A DNA stretch of 64,000 nt from Dromaius novaehollandiae (taxonomy: Eukaryota > Chordata > Aves > Casuariiformes > Dromaiidae). Below are positions 52,101 through 63,555 of the stretch, piece after piece. The position numbers were made by a program, and so were the translations under genes. Location of the stretch: positions 68,610,841 to 68,674,840 of the forward strand of contig NC_088132.1 of NCBI RefSeq assembly GCF_036370855.1. Reading direction: 5' to 3'. Below the pieces are notes generated by a model. It saw only the letters and a program-made list of their open reading frames with translations, searched no databases and was not told the origin of the DNA. Within the stretch, counting starts at the first letter, position 1, and each line of letters opens with the position of its first letter.

Positions 52101-53829
52101 AGAATGATACAGTAGATCACAACTTTTTACCAGTAATTTTTTCTCTTTCACACTGAAAAAGTAGATCAAGCTTTTCATTTTCTTTCCACAACAGAGCAGC
52201 TGTTTAGCCAACAGTGTGACTTGAAAAGCTTTGCCACATCCCCGGGAAAGTCCAAGCAGCAGTCTTGAAGACTGGCTCCCTTGCATTTGGTGGCAAACTT
52301 CCTATTGACTTCAAAGGGGCAAAGATTTTACCTGCTATATCTCCTCAGTCTGTGTGTGATTCAAGCTGTTTATCATCCAGAACATTCAGAAACCTCCCGT
52401 TGCCATTTCTCTTTCAGCAATGGAAAATTCTTCCAAAAATGAAATTCTAAAAATGGGACTGAGTGTTGCCTGCTTTTTCACTTCATATGGCTAGTGGAAT
52501 AACACATCAACACTCCTGTTTTTCAGATGGCATATGTTTAACGTAACAGTGAGAAACATTATCAGTCTATCTTTACAGTTTAGCTGCTGATGAATATGCC
52601 GTATCATTTTCATTCAGATAGTTTAACAAAATAGTAATGCCCTGAATCAATACACATTTTCTTCCATTCATGAACAGGTACTGTCCAATTGCGATATGCT
52701 TATATATGTATATTTGTATAAATCTGTTTTTTACAACTACATTTCACCCCGTTAACCCAGAAAGAACACAGTTAATATAGAAGAATACTTAAAAGTCTTC
52801 AAATTTAAGCTTGTACTTAAAATTAAACTAATTAAGCCTAAATACTTTGTTAAGCTCTGCCACTGTGCTCTGTTTCGAGAGGTCCTTTCATTTGTTTGGG
52901 GAGTAGTGACACCAAAACCCAAGCTGTTTCTCTCCAGCTTCTCCCTCTTCTCCAGGTTCCTTGGTGCTTCTCTCATTTTACCTTGCCATCGCTGTGGGCA
53001 AAAGCGTTCAGTTCCCCGAGTTTTCCGGAACCAGCCTCAGTTTCAAACCCAGCACCTGAGGTGCTTTTTCTGTAACACAGCAGGTGAGCAGTGAAATTCC
53101 CAGCACCTTACCAGCCACTTTCCTTCTGTCATTATTTTAATTTCATCCTCGAATAAGTGGGCTTTACAAAGCTCTAACTACTATGCAGAAAACATCCAGA
53201 AACCCCTCTTAGGTGAAAGTACAACTGCAGCACTAGCTAGATTAAGTTTCAGCTTTCCACAGCAGTGGAAATTGGAACTCTATTGCTTTGTACACAGAAA
53301 AATGTATTTCAGTTAAGTCTGTATGTGTCTGTGTGCACGTCATCGCAGACCACGTGGCCTTGCAACTTGAATTCTTCCATTTAGTTGTCTGGTCCATGTG
53401 AGCCCCCATCGACCTTCACAGTGCTTGGAGCTGACACGAGGAAAAGTAGATGTTACACTTTACAGTATTGTCATGTTCTAACTTGCTAAACCCTGAAGAA
53501 AAATATGTTTCGAAAGCAGCTGATCCAGAGAAATAACTTGACATATTGCTGTAAAGGACTGCTTTTCCTATTACCCTGAAAGAATTTAATGAAAAGAGTG
53601 GGTCTCTTGGAAAAACAGAACAACTAGAAGACATGGCAAAGTGATTGTATCCTGAGTTCAGGAAGGCAAAAGAAATGAGCTGCTTAGACCTGCATGAAAC
53701 ATCAACTTTATTTCTTTATAGGACTGACTCTTCAGATTTGCAAATAACATTTTGAATTTGTACTCCAGTTTTGATGGGAGAGCCGCCTTTCCTTAAAAAA
53801 AAGGAAAAGAAAAGAGATGATCCTGAATG

Positions 53830-53960
53830 CTCGTACTGAGTGCCAGAGGGGAAGCCGTGAACGCCTGCCTGGCCCCGCAGCTGCTCCCGAGCGGGCGCTC
53901 GCGCTGCCCTGGGTCCTGCCCGCGAAGAGCAGCAGCCGACCTTTTCTCTCCAGCTGCAGA
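53830..53960. other. Short CpG-rich patch
   Basis: About 130 bases with clustered CpG (53,857-53,940), flanked by ordinary AT-leaning DNA. No exon recognised. Confidence 0.5.
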
Positions 53961-54990
53961 AGCAAGTTCATCTCAAATGAACCGAGCGCGTTAACCCCAT
54001 CTCTCCCACCACTGTGCTGAAGAGATCTCTTTCTCCCCTGCTCCCATATATGATTTAGTTGATGCCAAAAGATACTTCTGAAGAGAAGGTTTTGATTTGG
54101 TTATCGCATGTTTTTTTCCTAACAGGCAGGAAAAATTCAATAGGCTTTTGGGTGTCAGGAAAATGCAGCTAGCCTTCCAGGACTCAAATCAGAAAAGCTC
54201 ATGCTGAAGTTCCCTTTGCTAGGCCAAGAACGTATGTAGGTGCTTCACTGAATCAAGGCCTTATTCTGATTCCTAGACTATTGCATCAAATGAAAAATAT
54301 TTTAAAATGAGAAAATGCTTTTGAAACACTGGCAGACTGTGAGGAGCACATTATTGAAGCTGCACTCACCAGTCCTTCAGGGTCCAGGGCAACTTTGTGA
54401 GACATGCTGGCAGTAGTTGGCCCTGGAAATAAAGTTCAGAGGCCTGATCCCTCCCTGACGGCTGCACTGAAAGCCAGGACCCAGCGTGGTCCACATGACT
54501 CCATGACTTTGAGAGAAATGAGTTACTAAATTCGATCTACTGTAACTTGTTGGTTTATATTGCTTGCAGATTATGTGGGGAGAAGTCTCCTATGGCTTTT
54601 TTAACCCCTGTCTTTCCCAAGGGAATTAGGCAAATATTGTACAGCCTAGCGTAAAATGTGTGACTTATATTGCAAAAATAATGAGTTTTAATTCTGAGGG
54701 GATTGTATTTTTATTAGGCATTCCTCATATCTTTTATTCACTCGGTGTCATACAGATCATTACACTTTCAAACTTAATTATCTTTATAATCCAGAGCAGC
54801 ACTGCATTTAATGAAATTGTTTTTAACAACTTTTCTTTCTGGTAGCAAGTCATGATGCACAGCAATTAGAGCCAATCCTACAGGCAAAAAAATCAGAAAC
54901 AGATACTTTATTTCCTAACTTTAGTTAAAAATACTTATGGCCTTTTGGAATGGTTTGGAATGGTACTGCATGGTCAGGCGACTAAGATAT

Positions 54991-56285
54991 TAGGTGCATA
55001 ATTTAATTTGCCAGATAGGTCAAGGGCTAGGCAGCAATTCAAATCAGAGAGAAACAGAGCTGAGTTCGCAGGAATCACGGAAAGAGCTGTGTGGCAGAGG
55101 GTCACACTCTCCAAAGAAAAGGTGGGACCAGCTCCTCCACCCCATCGTCCCTGAGGACAGAGATCTAGGGACTGAGCTACACCCCACAGCCTGGCCTCTC
55201 ACATTTGGCCCTGGGGATGGTCTCTGCTCCCCTCTCTGGCTGCTCTCAGTAGTGCTTGGAGCCTGGCTTCCCCCAAAGGGTATGTCAGGGATGTCGTGGG
55301 TCCCCCGTGGGCAAACTGAATTTATGCTCCAGCTTCTCTGGGCTTTGAGGTCTGCTACTGTGGCTCCCTGGCCCCTATCAGTGTTTCAGGGTGTCACCTA
55401 CTTGGTTGCTGACCACAGCTCTCTGTTTCCAAATGTCTGGTTTTCCAACTTCCTTGGGGCCCAGCATGAGTCAGACTCGCATTTCTGCAAAGCTTTGCTT
55501 GACCCCCCAATGTGTGGTCCTTTATTAGGCAGTATGAGAAGTCATGCTATCAGGTAAATATCATATCCTACTAACACCATGATCATCAGCAGACCCCTCA
55601 ATCTGGATCCAAAAGTTGTGAGCCCATGTTCCCCTTGTAATAATTTGACTGTCTGCACTGCATTGTATCAATTGTTATCCTATTGATCATCACTTTTTAT
55701 TGTGCATCTTAATGTCACACATTTAATTCATGCAGAAGCCCACCTAGTGGGGATCTAGTTCTGCATGCCGTATTTGGTTGTTCCTGGTCTGCAGGTCCTC
55801 ACTGTGCTATATTCTTTCCAGGACCAATATAAGTCAATTCCTTTCTTAAATTAGCCTGGGCTCAGTTGCCTGTTTAGTTTGACCTGTTGAGGTCTCTATC
55901 ACTTCATTACTTGGCTGCAGGTAATTAGCCAAACATGACGTGTAGTGCAGGTTTCTAGGTAATGCAGTTGCCTTGTGCCCAGCTGTTAGTTACGTGGCAC
56001 TTGGCCGAGACATCTGTGCTCAGTGTTTTCCAAGCCTGCAGCACACTGTGTGACTTCCAAAGGTGCTCTTCTCCCCATCTACAGCTCTCTTCCCTCCACC
56101 GATCTTGGAAGATATCTAGAAGAACAAGGTGTTTAGGATCCCTGTGGCCTGTGATTTGCATATAGGATCTAAGATTCTTCATAGTACAGAGCCTACCTAA
56201 AAGCCTGCTGTCTGCTCACGGGACACGCTTGCCCACAGACGTCCCTGGAATCTGTCTGCCTGGGGAATTGTCAGGACAGTGGAGT
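54991..56285. other. Compositionally distinct block, unidentified (possible old mobile-element remnant)
   Basis: About 1.3 kb that is more GC-rich in its first half, with a 188-codon plus-strand frame (54,994-55,557, GTG start). The second half (55,560-55,960) has an LTR-like feel but no terminal repeats or coding motifs that I can identify. The protein shows no recognisable domain. It may be an unclassified repeat or simply local composition. Confidence 0.25.
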
Positions 56286-56358
56286 CTGGCATAGACTTTC
56301 TTGCACCCTCTGTTGTGTTAACGCCATCCAGCCTTGCAATAATCTGCAGGCATGTTGA

Positions 56359-56377
56359 TACCACCAGGTACCACCAG
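56359..56377 (+). repeat. Short direct repeat, TACCACCAG twice
   Basis: Two perfect 9-base copies separated by one G. Confidence 0.85.
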
Positions 56378-59184
56378 ATCTCCAGGAATCAGCCTTGTAT
56401 ATCAACTTCCCCCATTGCCTCGAGGGATTCTTTTCCTGTCTTTTTTACCTCCTATTTTTTCCATTCTTTTGTTCTATCCCTCTGTCTCTTCCACCTCATT
56501 CTCTTAGGCTAGAAGAACAAATATTCCTAGTTTCAGGTGTATTTTTATGTTGTTCCATAGGACTTTACCTCCGAGCAACTACTGTGTAGCATTCCTTAAC
56601 ATCATAAGGTGGAATGGGATTCACTATGGAAAAGGCCGACTTCCCAGACTTAGTTGTCGTCTTTGTTTCTCTAGCATCATCTACCTCTTCCTCTACAGAA
56701 GCCAGACTCATCACCCGCTTCGCTGGGGTTGAGACAGTGCCCTGCATCCTGCACTACCTGGCCGGCAAGTCACAAGGTGGAATGACTACGCTGCTCATAC
56801 CAGTCACAGGGTGGGTGTAACTAAAATGAAACATTATCTCTTCCCCCCAGCATGCGCTGCGGCCTACGAGATGTGGCTAGCGTATTCATTTAAGTGTTTG
56901 TTTGCTAAAATCTCATTAGTCCCACTGACTATTTTCAGCACCTTCTGGGAGTGCTTCATTACCATGCAAATAGGAAGAGCCTGCCTGGAAAGCCTAATCC
57001 AAGATGCAGAAATGCCTCTTTTATGAAACATGATTCCAGTCAACAAGAGTAGAGCTGACCATCGTTAACGCTCTGCAGCTCCTGTTGGAAAGTTTCTGTA
57101 TCATTTGTCACGCTCCTCGGAATCAAGCAGGTTAAAAATAGAAAAGACTTTTCACCTCTAACAGCTTAGGTTATAGGTAGAGTAGGTGCATTGACTATTT
57201 ACATAATATCTGCTCTTACCAACTGACACTAGTTCTTCATCCAAGGAATCCAAATACCACTGCATTCAGTGGAGTATTTTCATTATCTTCACTGATTTTG
57301 AACTTTTCTCCAACAGGCAGAGAGGCAGAAATATTTTGTTTATTACTGCTCAATATTAATCATTTAGGCAGTCATTAGACATTTATTTGCTTTCATTATT
57401 TTCCTATTTTATTGAGTTCCCACTTCCTGTAGCCTCTTTTAAATAATATCTACTAGAGAAGATGAATGGTTTGCCTGGTATTTGTTTTTTTTAAAACTAA
57501 TCTTACAGCAAGGAAGTGGGAACTGCATAATAGTGCATATGTCCTGTTCAGTCACAGCTGAGATTAATTACAAGATGCCATTCAGAGTATCTTGAAGGTA
57601 AAGAAAGAGTCATAAAATATCAGTCACTTTTTATAGGGTTTAATTTCCATACTTTAACAAGTAAAGAAATACTCTATTATTAGACCATCTATTTAGAAAT
57701 AACATTTCTTTTTCCCTCAGTTGCTGAATACCCTGTCTAGCACATTTGAGCTATATCATAAATGGCTGACATTTACAAACTGACTGCATCTTACATCTTT
57801 GGTGGTCCACTGTAAAATCCTGCAAATGCTATCCACTACTAATAATCTCATGCATTTCATTCCTGCTACCTTCATTGATTTTTCTGCATATAGATTTTTT
57901 TCTTACCACAATGCAATGACATAATAAATATTGTCAAATGAGCATCATTTCTTTCTTGACTTGGTTCTGTCTTGCACTTTTAACAGTTTTTGCCCTGACT
58001 TGAACATCCCCATTTTGTCTATGCTAGGTACAATCCAGAAGGTAGGATCCCAGCATTCAGATAATCTGGATTCTTCTTACTGTGTCTTCTTATAATGTTT
58101 TCTATTATCATATCTTTTTTTAGTGAAGATTTCAGTTTGACTGGCCAAAAATTTCAATTCACACAAAGGACTGTGTTTTTTTGACAAAATTAAATAGAAT
58201 CCATTGGAATAGCTGACTGTTTTGAAAACTTCTTTTTTCTTGTTGTTAGAAAGCTTAAAGATTGTGAGGGGAGAGACAGGAGCAGAGATTGGTTTGGAAC
58301 TTTCAACTCCTTTTTTAAAACAAAAAGTAGAGATTTTCCTATTCAAAAAGTCTTCTGGGACCACTTCAGTGCTTTTGTTTGGCTGCGCAGGTTATGATCA
58401 GCACTGGAGCCTGCTTCTGCATTGCCTCTGGTCACTCCACTTCTAAACTAAACAATGTAGCTCTTATTTTTGTACAAAACCAACTTTTATTCTTGAAAAC
58501 TTGCTGAAATCGATATGTGTGAATGAAGTTTTCTCTGCTAGTTCTTTACCAGGCTAAACATGGGGCCTTTCAGTAACAGAGACGCTCCTTCATGAGAAAA
58601 TGTTCATGAGCTTCTAAAGAAAATTTTGAAACATTATAAACTCTATTTAGGAATAAAAAGTGATTTATTTCCCATCGTTCCTTGCATCGAAGTTGCATCT
58701 TTTTATGTGATCTTATAAAATTGGCTAGAAAATAGGGCTTTTCCTACTCTGCCATCACTGCACTCGGTAATTCCATTATAGTCTGTACAATAATTCCAAC
58801 CTTACCAGCCGTGTTTGTTTTTAACCACGTAAAGATGTAGCCACTGCTGCATTTTTAAACAAACATTTCAGATGCCACATAATGTGGGTGATATCTGAAG
58901 ATCTTTCATTTCAAAATGCTTTGTGCTTTGAGTCATCTTCTTGTTTCATAAGGCCTTTCCTAAATACTGCATAGCTCAGAATGACAACCTCGGCACACAA
59001 AACAAACGCTCCCTTCCGGAAACCTTAGAAACAATTTTTGGAGAGGGACAGCTCCACTTGAGTACTGGGTACATGTATTATAATTCATCTTTTACTATTT
59101 TTATTTCAGTTTTCTGGATTTTGGTTAACTATAGCAAACTGCCTTTCCATACATTTTGATTATTTTATTCTGTTTTAATAGTGG

Positions 59185-59213
59185 ATGTAATGTATGTATG
59201 TATGTAATATGTA
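59185..59213 (+). repeat. ATGT tetranucleotide microsatellite
   Basis: Four to five ATGT/TGTA units with flanking partial copies. Confidence 0.8.
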
Positions 59214-60812
59214 TTTTGGATCTGATTTTTATTCACACTAAGACGTGCACTTTTCTTGGGACCTCTGTATGTTATTGTAATAGCTCTGCTTTGGTTATAA
59301 AAAATGCAAGTATAAATGCCTATTGGATATTCACCCATCTGGGCCACAGACTCTGTAGTTTCCAACAACGACAGAGCAGGAATAACACTAAAATCCATAT
59401 TGTCAGCTGCCTAGGACAAATACAGCTTCTTTTCAGGCTCAGTACCAGCACCAGCAAGGGTGGTCAGTTTTTTATGGCAGAGAATGACAAATAACAGTGC
59501 AGAATAAACCACATTTTCTTTTGGTGGAAAGAAACACAGATAATCTTCGCTACAGAATGAAGAAAAGACTATTTACCCTATTTTTACAAGGCTTTGTGTT
59601 TATTCAGAAATTTTGCAGGCTGTTTTGACAGCATGAGTACTGCCAAATACAGATTGCCTAATGAATGCACGGTGAGATTGTCAAAGTAGCGTGATGAAGT
59701 ATGAAATGACAATAAAAAGACTTATCACCTCCTCTATTCATCTTTATGGCGACTTTAAAAATGTCTCTTCTCATTCAACCATTCTACTTTCTTTGTCTTT
59801 TTAAGGTTATATGCACTCGTCTTACAGATAAAAAGGACTTTTTACTCCTGTTAGCCATGAGGAATAACGAAGTTGAGAGTAACTTGGATTCACTGGGTTC
59901 TCAGGCAACGAGAAGATAATTGGGAACTCAGCCGCAAACAACTGCAAGGACTTTGCTGCATGGGATTGACTGAGGACATCGTTTGAAAGCACAAGAGCTA
60001 CACAGGTGGGATGGTGGCCAGGATTTGCTCTAGAAAACCTCTATTAATAGAAGCAGGCTGTAAGAGGGAGAAAAACACTGAACCTCAGAAGCTGAATTCA
60101 CCAAAAACTTCAAATATATAAAAACTGTTAATTCATTTTGTGTTCAAAACCTCATTTTGAATTTATTAACACAGGATTTAGAGTATCCTCTAAATTTAGA
60201 GGAAAAGATCCTGTTACTCCTTCGTTATTCACATGATTAAAATAGATGCCGAGGACATGTGAAAAGACAAAGTATCTCACTGCTGAAAGGACAAAGTTTA
60301 ACTGTGAATGTTCACCATTAAAATGCTAATTTTTTAGAGAATGAAAACAATAGAGAGCCTTTTTTTACAATAAAATTATTTTTGAGTGCTGAAGTGACAT
60401 AAGCCTACTGGTTAAATTACTTTGTTTTTCTACTGAATGGGTTCAGTAGAAGCAGAGATGCTGTCACTATTCATCAATGCAGTTATAGTCCCAGATTGGA
60501 GAGAACACAATATGCGATAAACAGATAGTATGATTTCTATTTTTCTTCTCTTCTTGCCATCTTCAGTGAGCTGAACATAGTTGTCATTAAAAGAGCAAGG
60601 GTGGAATTTTTCAGTGTTTTGGCACTGCCTTTCATTTTCACTGTATCTGGTCCCTCTCAAGCTTTTAAAGTATTGGATATATGCAATTCGCTTTCTTTGA
60701 TACCTCAGGTTTGTTACGTGTAGGAATTTCAGTAATTTAACCCCTTCCCTCTAAATAGGAGCAAAAGACTCTATGGATGCTCTGACTTTGCTTTACAGGC
60801 TACCATTGTTTC

Positions 60813-60832
60813 AATCAGTTAAAATCAGTTAA
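60813..60832 (+). repeat. Direct tandem duplication, 10-base unit
   Basis: AATCAGTTAA occurs twice in perfect tandem. Confidence 0.9.
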
Positions 60833-61618
60833 ACGGCAGGTTTAAGCTACACCAAACTAAGCTGCTCTTCAGTCAGAGTCAGAGATGAATTTGCTCTGGC
60901 TTTTATTAAACTCTTCCCAAGTTGATAAGTGGACATTTCCTTATTCTAAAATTTTAAACCACTGAAAAGCTTCAAAAAGCCACCTTTTTATTTTAAGTCA
61001 AAACTTTAACAGAAATGTTCCTTTAAGCTGCTAGAGGAATATTTCCTTCTTTCTGTCCCATATAAGCTTCCTCTCCTATCCCACTTCCTTCCAAATAATT
61101 GAAGTCTGCTTTCTTAGCAGTTAAAGTGTACTAGAAACAGAGACAAACATCTTCAAACATGATTATTGTGAGACATCTTAGAGAGGACTGCCTTTCAAGA
61201 AGTAGAGTATCCATGCTTGGAAACTGAGATTGCTAAGAAATCTTACTTTGGACATCAAAAAGTTAAGAGATACAAAAGCTCTGATTACTTTTGGAAGCAA
61301 AGGCCAACTTTCTACCTAGTGCAAAGAGGGACATTTACAGTTCTGCACTAAACCAGAAAGCATTACTGAGAGACCTGAAAGAGCATCAGATAGTTCTAGC
61401 ATTATTACATAAAATGCATATAAATATGACAGGGTTTTGCTTGTATTTGTTTTATTTTTGCTCTGAGTTACACCCAAAGCCTACTGGCTTTAGAGACTGA
61501 AGGAGATCAACAATAGCATTAATAACATGCCTAACCTTTCAAAAAATGGTGTCTAATACTTTTATGTCAGAAAAGACAGAACACATAGTGGAACAAAAAT
61601 TCAGCAGCAGTTTTCCAG

Positions 61619-61632
61619 GTTACCAGGGGAAC
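61619..61632 (+). promoter_or_regulatory. RFX X-box match
   Basis: GTTACC-AG-GGGAAC fits the X-box consensus GTHNCC-N2-RGNAAC at every specified base. It lies about 1.5 kb upstream of the PLCXD3 ATG and is embedded in an inverted repeat (CAGGTT ... AACCTG, 61,616-61,635). RFX factors bind such sites in ciliary and neuronal genes. Binding here is inferred from sequence only. Confidence 0.4.
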
Positions 61633-61657
61633 CTGTTAATAACTTTGACACTTAAAA

Positions 61658-61665
61658 TGACGTGA
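61658..61665 (+). promoter_or_regulatory. CRE-like site (TGACGTGA)
   Basis: One mismatch from the palindromic CREB/ATF site TGACGTCA, 26 bases downstream of the X-box match. RFX and CREB/ATF sites are classically paired in some promoters (X and X2 boxes), which makes the spacing worth noting. Confidence 0.3.
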
Positions 61666-62866
61666 CCCAATCTTGTTAATAAAAGCTTTACTCCTTACTT
61701 CAACACTTTTTGGAAATCTATAGTCTTTTGGCTACAGTTTCTTGTTCTCCTCCAGAGACAATGGGAAGCATTATCTTCCATCTTCAGGTCATTACTGGGT
61801 TTTGTGTCTTTACATCCATTATGTGGACTTCTCGTTTTCGTGTTTGTGTGTAATATTTACTAATATCAATGCTTTTTGGAAAGAATGGATTGGCCTGCTA
61901 ACAGGCAGGGAGCTACCACTGGAAAAATTATACCAGCCTGACAGTTTGTTCACTCCTCCCCCTTTTTCATGTACTACCCAATTCAAATTCAACATTTCTC
62001 CCGAGGTCAACCATCTGTTCGTATTTCTCCATTCAAATTCCACCTTAAGAGCTATTTCTATTGCAATAAATGAGTCAGCACATTTCCCTTATTTAAATAC
62101 CTTAAAATACTTAGTCCTTTTCCAAGAAATTCCTCCTATATTTTGTGGATGAGGGAAGAGCTTGTCTTTTTACTTGCTCTGGGAATTCAGACTGAAAGAG
62201 AAAAAAAAATGCTATTAAGCGTTCCCTGCATTTTTATTTTTAAGAAGTCAGCTGTTACGGAAAACGTTGAGTAAGAATATAAACTAGAAGACCGGAGTCT
62301 GGTCTCCTGGGAATTCAAGGTGAACTCGTAACTGATCGTCTTTCACGTGCGGCTCTTCCCAGGCATTGGTTTGGATAGATGCATCAAATAAACTTCTCCA
62401 GAAGTCAACAAACCTTGAATATCAACATGTTGAATTCTAGAGCCGAGAACTGTTACAGCATTTCGCAATGGCTCGTGGAGCTTTATCGGGTTCATTAATT
62501 CATTGTTTCAGGGGCAGAAATGCAAACGCTGGGTTCATGCCGACGCTTAATACGCATCTCGAAATAGGGACGGCTGCGCTGGGAGCAGCGACCACGGCTA
62601 CCCCCGTCGCGGAGAGCAGAGAAACTCGCCCCCGGCGCACGGCCGCCCGCAGGAGCCCGCGCTGAGCCCCGGCCCCGGCTCCGCAGGGACCCGCCGCGGC
62701 CGAGCCGCAGGTGCCGGGCGGTGCCGACGGCGGCCCCGCCGCACGGCCGGGCCCCCCCGCGCCCCGCGCCGCCTCCTGCGCCGTTTCCCCCGGCCGAGCC
62801 CGAGGCGGCGGCAGCCCGCGGACGGCAACTTCCCAAACTCGGGGCAGCGCCTGCCCCGCGGCCGCC

Positions 62867-62905
62867 AGCGGCAGGACAGCGGCAGCGGCAGGACAGCGGC
62901 AGGAC
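62867..62905 (+). repeat. Short GC-rich tandem repeat, unit AGCGGCAGGAC
   Basis: Three perfect 11-base units (62,867-62,877, 62,884-62,894, 62,895-62,905), with one extra AGCGGC half-unit between the first and second. It lies in the PLCXD3 promoter or leader and could be length-polymorphic. Confidence 0.85.
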
Positions 62906-63002
62906 AGTGCCGGGCGCGGGCCGAGGCACCGGCACCGGCGGCGCGGGCCGTGCGCGCCCTCCCGCGGGGCGGCGGGGCGGTGCCGGGAGGGCGGCGCCGG
63001 GC

Positions 63003-63013
63003 GGGCGGGGCGG
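63003..63013 (+). promoter_or_regulatory. GC box (Sp1/KLF-type)
   Basis: GGGCGGGGCGG, about 85-95 bases before the PLCXD3 ATG. It is a close match to the Sp1 consensus GGGGCGGGG, but such matches are frequent in CpG islands. Confidence 0.5.
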
Positions 63014-63069
63014 CGCCGGGCCGGGGGGCGGCGGGAGCGAGCGGCGGCGGCGGGAGAGCGGCTGGGCAC

Positions 63070-63096
63070 GGCGGCGGCGGCGGCAGCGGCAGCGGC
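63070..63096 (+). repeat. GGC/AGC triplet repeat directly abutting the PLCXD3 start codon
   Basis: Nine triplets, five GGC followed by AGC GGC AGC GGC, run without a gap into the ATG and are in frame with it (Gly/Ser if translated). It lies in the 5' leader of PLCXD3. GGC repeats in 5' leaders are known to be length-unstable in several vertebrate genes; whether this one varies is unknown. Confidence 0.9.
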
Positions 63097-63199
63097 ATGG
63101 CTTCGTCGCAAGGGAAGAGCGAGCTGCGGCTCGCCGACTGGATGGCAGCTCTGCCCGACAGCATCCGCCGCGCCCCGCTCACCAACCTGGCCATCCCAG
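63097..63199 (+). CDS. PLCXD3: PLCXD3 coding exon 1 (N-terminus of PI-PLC X-domain-containing protein 3), partial gene
   Basis: The exon encodes 34 residues plus the first base of codon 35. It begins MASSQGKSELRLADW and ends PLTNLAIP-G. From memory this matches the start of vertebrate PLCXD3, differing mainly around residues 8-30. The family has a phospholipase C X (TIM-barrel) domain. PLCXD3 is described as a cytoplasmic, brain-enriched protein with PI-specific phospholipase activity. The conserved next residues, G-S-H-D-S-F with the first catalytic His, lie in exon 2, so no catalytic residue is encoded here. The ATG was chosen because it matches the family N-terminus and has a good context (G at -3 and +4). 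The exon ends in CAG followed by GTGAGG, splitting the Gly codon after its first base. All later exons lie beyond the window. Codon use is GC-rich, as expected inside a CpG island. PLCXD1 and PLCXD2 are less likely, because their N-termini differ. Confidence 0.93.
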
Positions 63200-63217
63200 G
63201 TGAGGGCAGCGCGGCCG

Positions 63218-63259
63218 CCCCTTCCCCTCCCCTCCCCTCCCCTTCCCTCCCTTCCCTCC
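63218..63259 (+). repeat. Homopyrimidine tract (C-rich, CCCTTCC/CCCCTCC units)
   Basis: 42 consecutive pyrimidines starting 19 bases after the exon 1 splice donor. Mirror-repeat-like C/T tracts of this kind can form triplex or, on the other strand, G-rich structures. Confidence 0.85.
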
Positions 63260-63524
63260 GCGCCGCTCCGCTCCGGGGCGCGGCGGGGAGCGCCCGGTAC
63301 GGGCCCGGCCCGGCGCGGCCGAGCGCTGCTGGCTGCGCCGGGGCCGTCGCCCGCTCCGCGCCAACAGGTGGGTCGGGCCCCGACGGCCGGGGGTGGGGGG
63401 GGGCTCCCGCTCTGCCCCGCGGCGGCGCCCGGCGGCGGCGGTGACGGGCGGCGGGTGCTGCCGCTGCGGGGAGCCCGGGCCCGGCGGGTTCGCGCTGCCG
63501 CTCGCCCCTGCGCGACGGGGCGGA

Positions 63525-63544
63525 CCGGGCCGGGCCGGGCCGGG
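63525..63544 (+). repeat. CCGGG pentanucleotide repeat, four copies
   Basis: Four perfect CCGGG units in intron 1, inside the CpG island, followed shortly by a 14-C run at 63,556-63,569. Confidence 0.85.
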
Positions 63545-63555
63545 CTGCGCCGCTG

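Larger units (their letters stand above)
44691..54990. other. Intergenic, no gene recognised
   Basis: AT-rich DNA with a 19-C tract, a TG repeat and a short CpG-rich patch at 53.83-53.96 kb. A mildly GC-rich stretch at 48,600-48,770 has no identifiable content. Two RFX half-site-like words lie at about 49,508-49,520 and 49,571-49,583. Confidence 0.7.
56286..62569. other. Upstream flank of PLCXD3, no gene recognised
   Basis: AT-rich non-coding DNA leading into the CpG island. It contains an ATGT microsatellite, a 10-base tandem duplication and the X-box/CRE-like pair at 61.62-61.67 kb. A 137-codon plus-strand frame at 61,742-62,152 does not resemble a known protein and is probably chance. Confidence 0.7.
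62690..63096 (+). promoter_or_regulatory. PLCXD3: PLCXD3 core promoter and 5' untranslated leader (transcription start not resolved)
   Basis: The 400 bases before the ATG are TATA-less and GC-rich, with Sp1/KLF-type GC boxes: GGGCGGGGCGG at 63,003-63,013 and GGGGCGGCGGGGCGG-type runs near 62,965-62,980. CpG-island promoters of this type usually start transcription at dispersed positions, so no single start site is called. The reading frame of PLCXD3 stays open upstream at least to 62,950 without an in-frame ATG. Antisense (bidirectional) transcription is common at such islands but cannot be judged from sequence. Confidence 0.75.

Noticed and set aside
56935..56955. TTCAGCACC word resembling the left half of a REST element
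   Set aside because: The right half does not align at the proper spacing.
61742..62152. 137-codon plus-strand frame just upstream of PLCXD3
   Set aside because: Composition unlike coding DNA (F/S/L/I-rich), no family recognised, and it lies in the presumed upstream flank.
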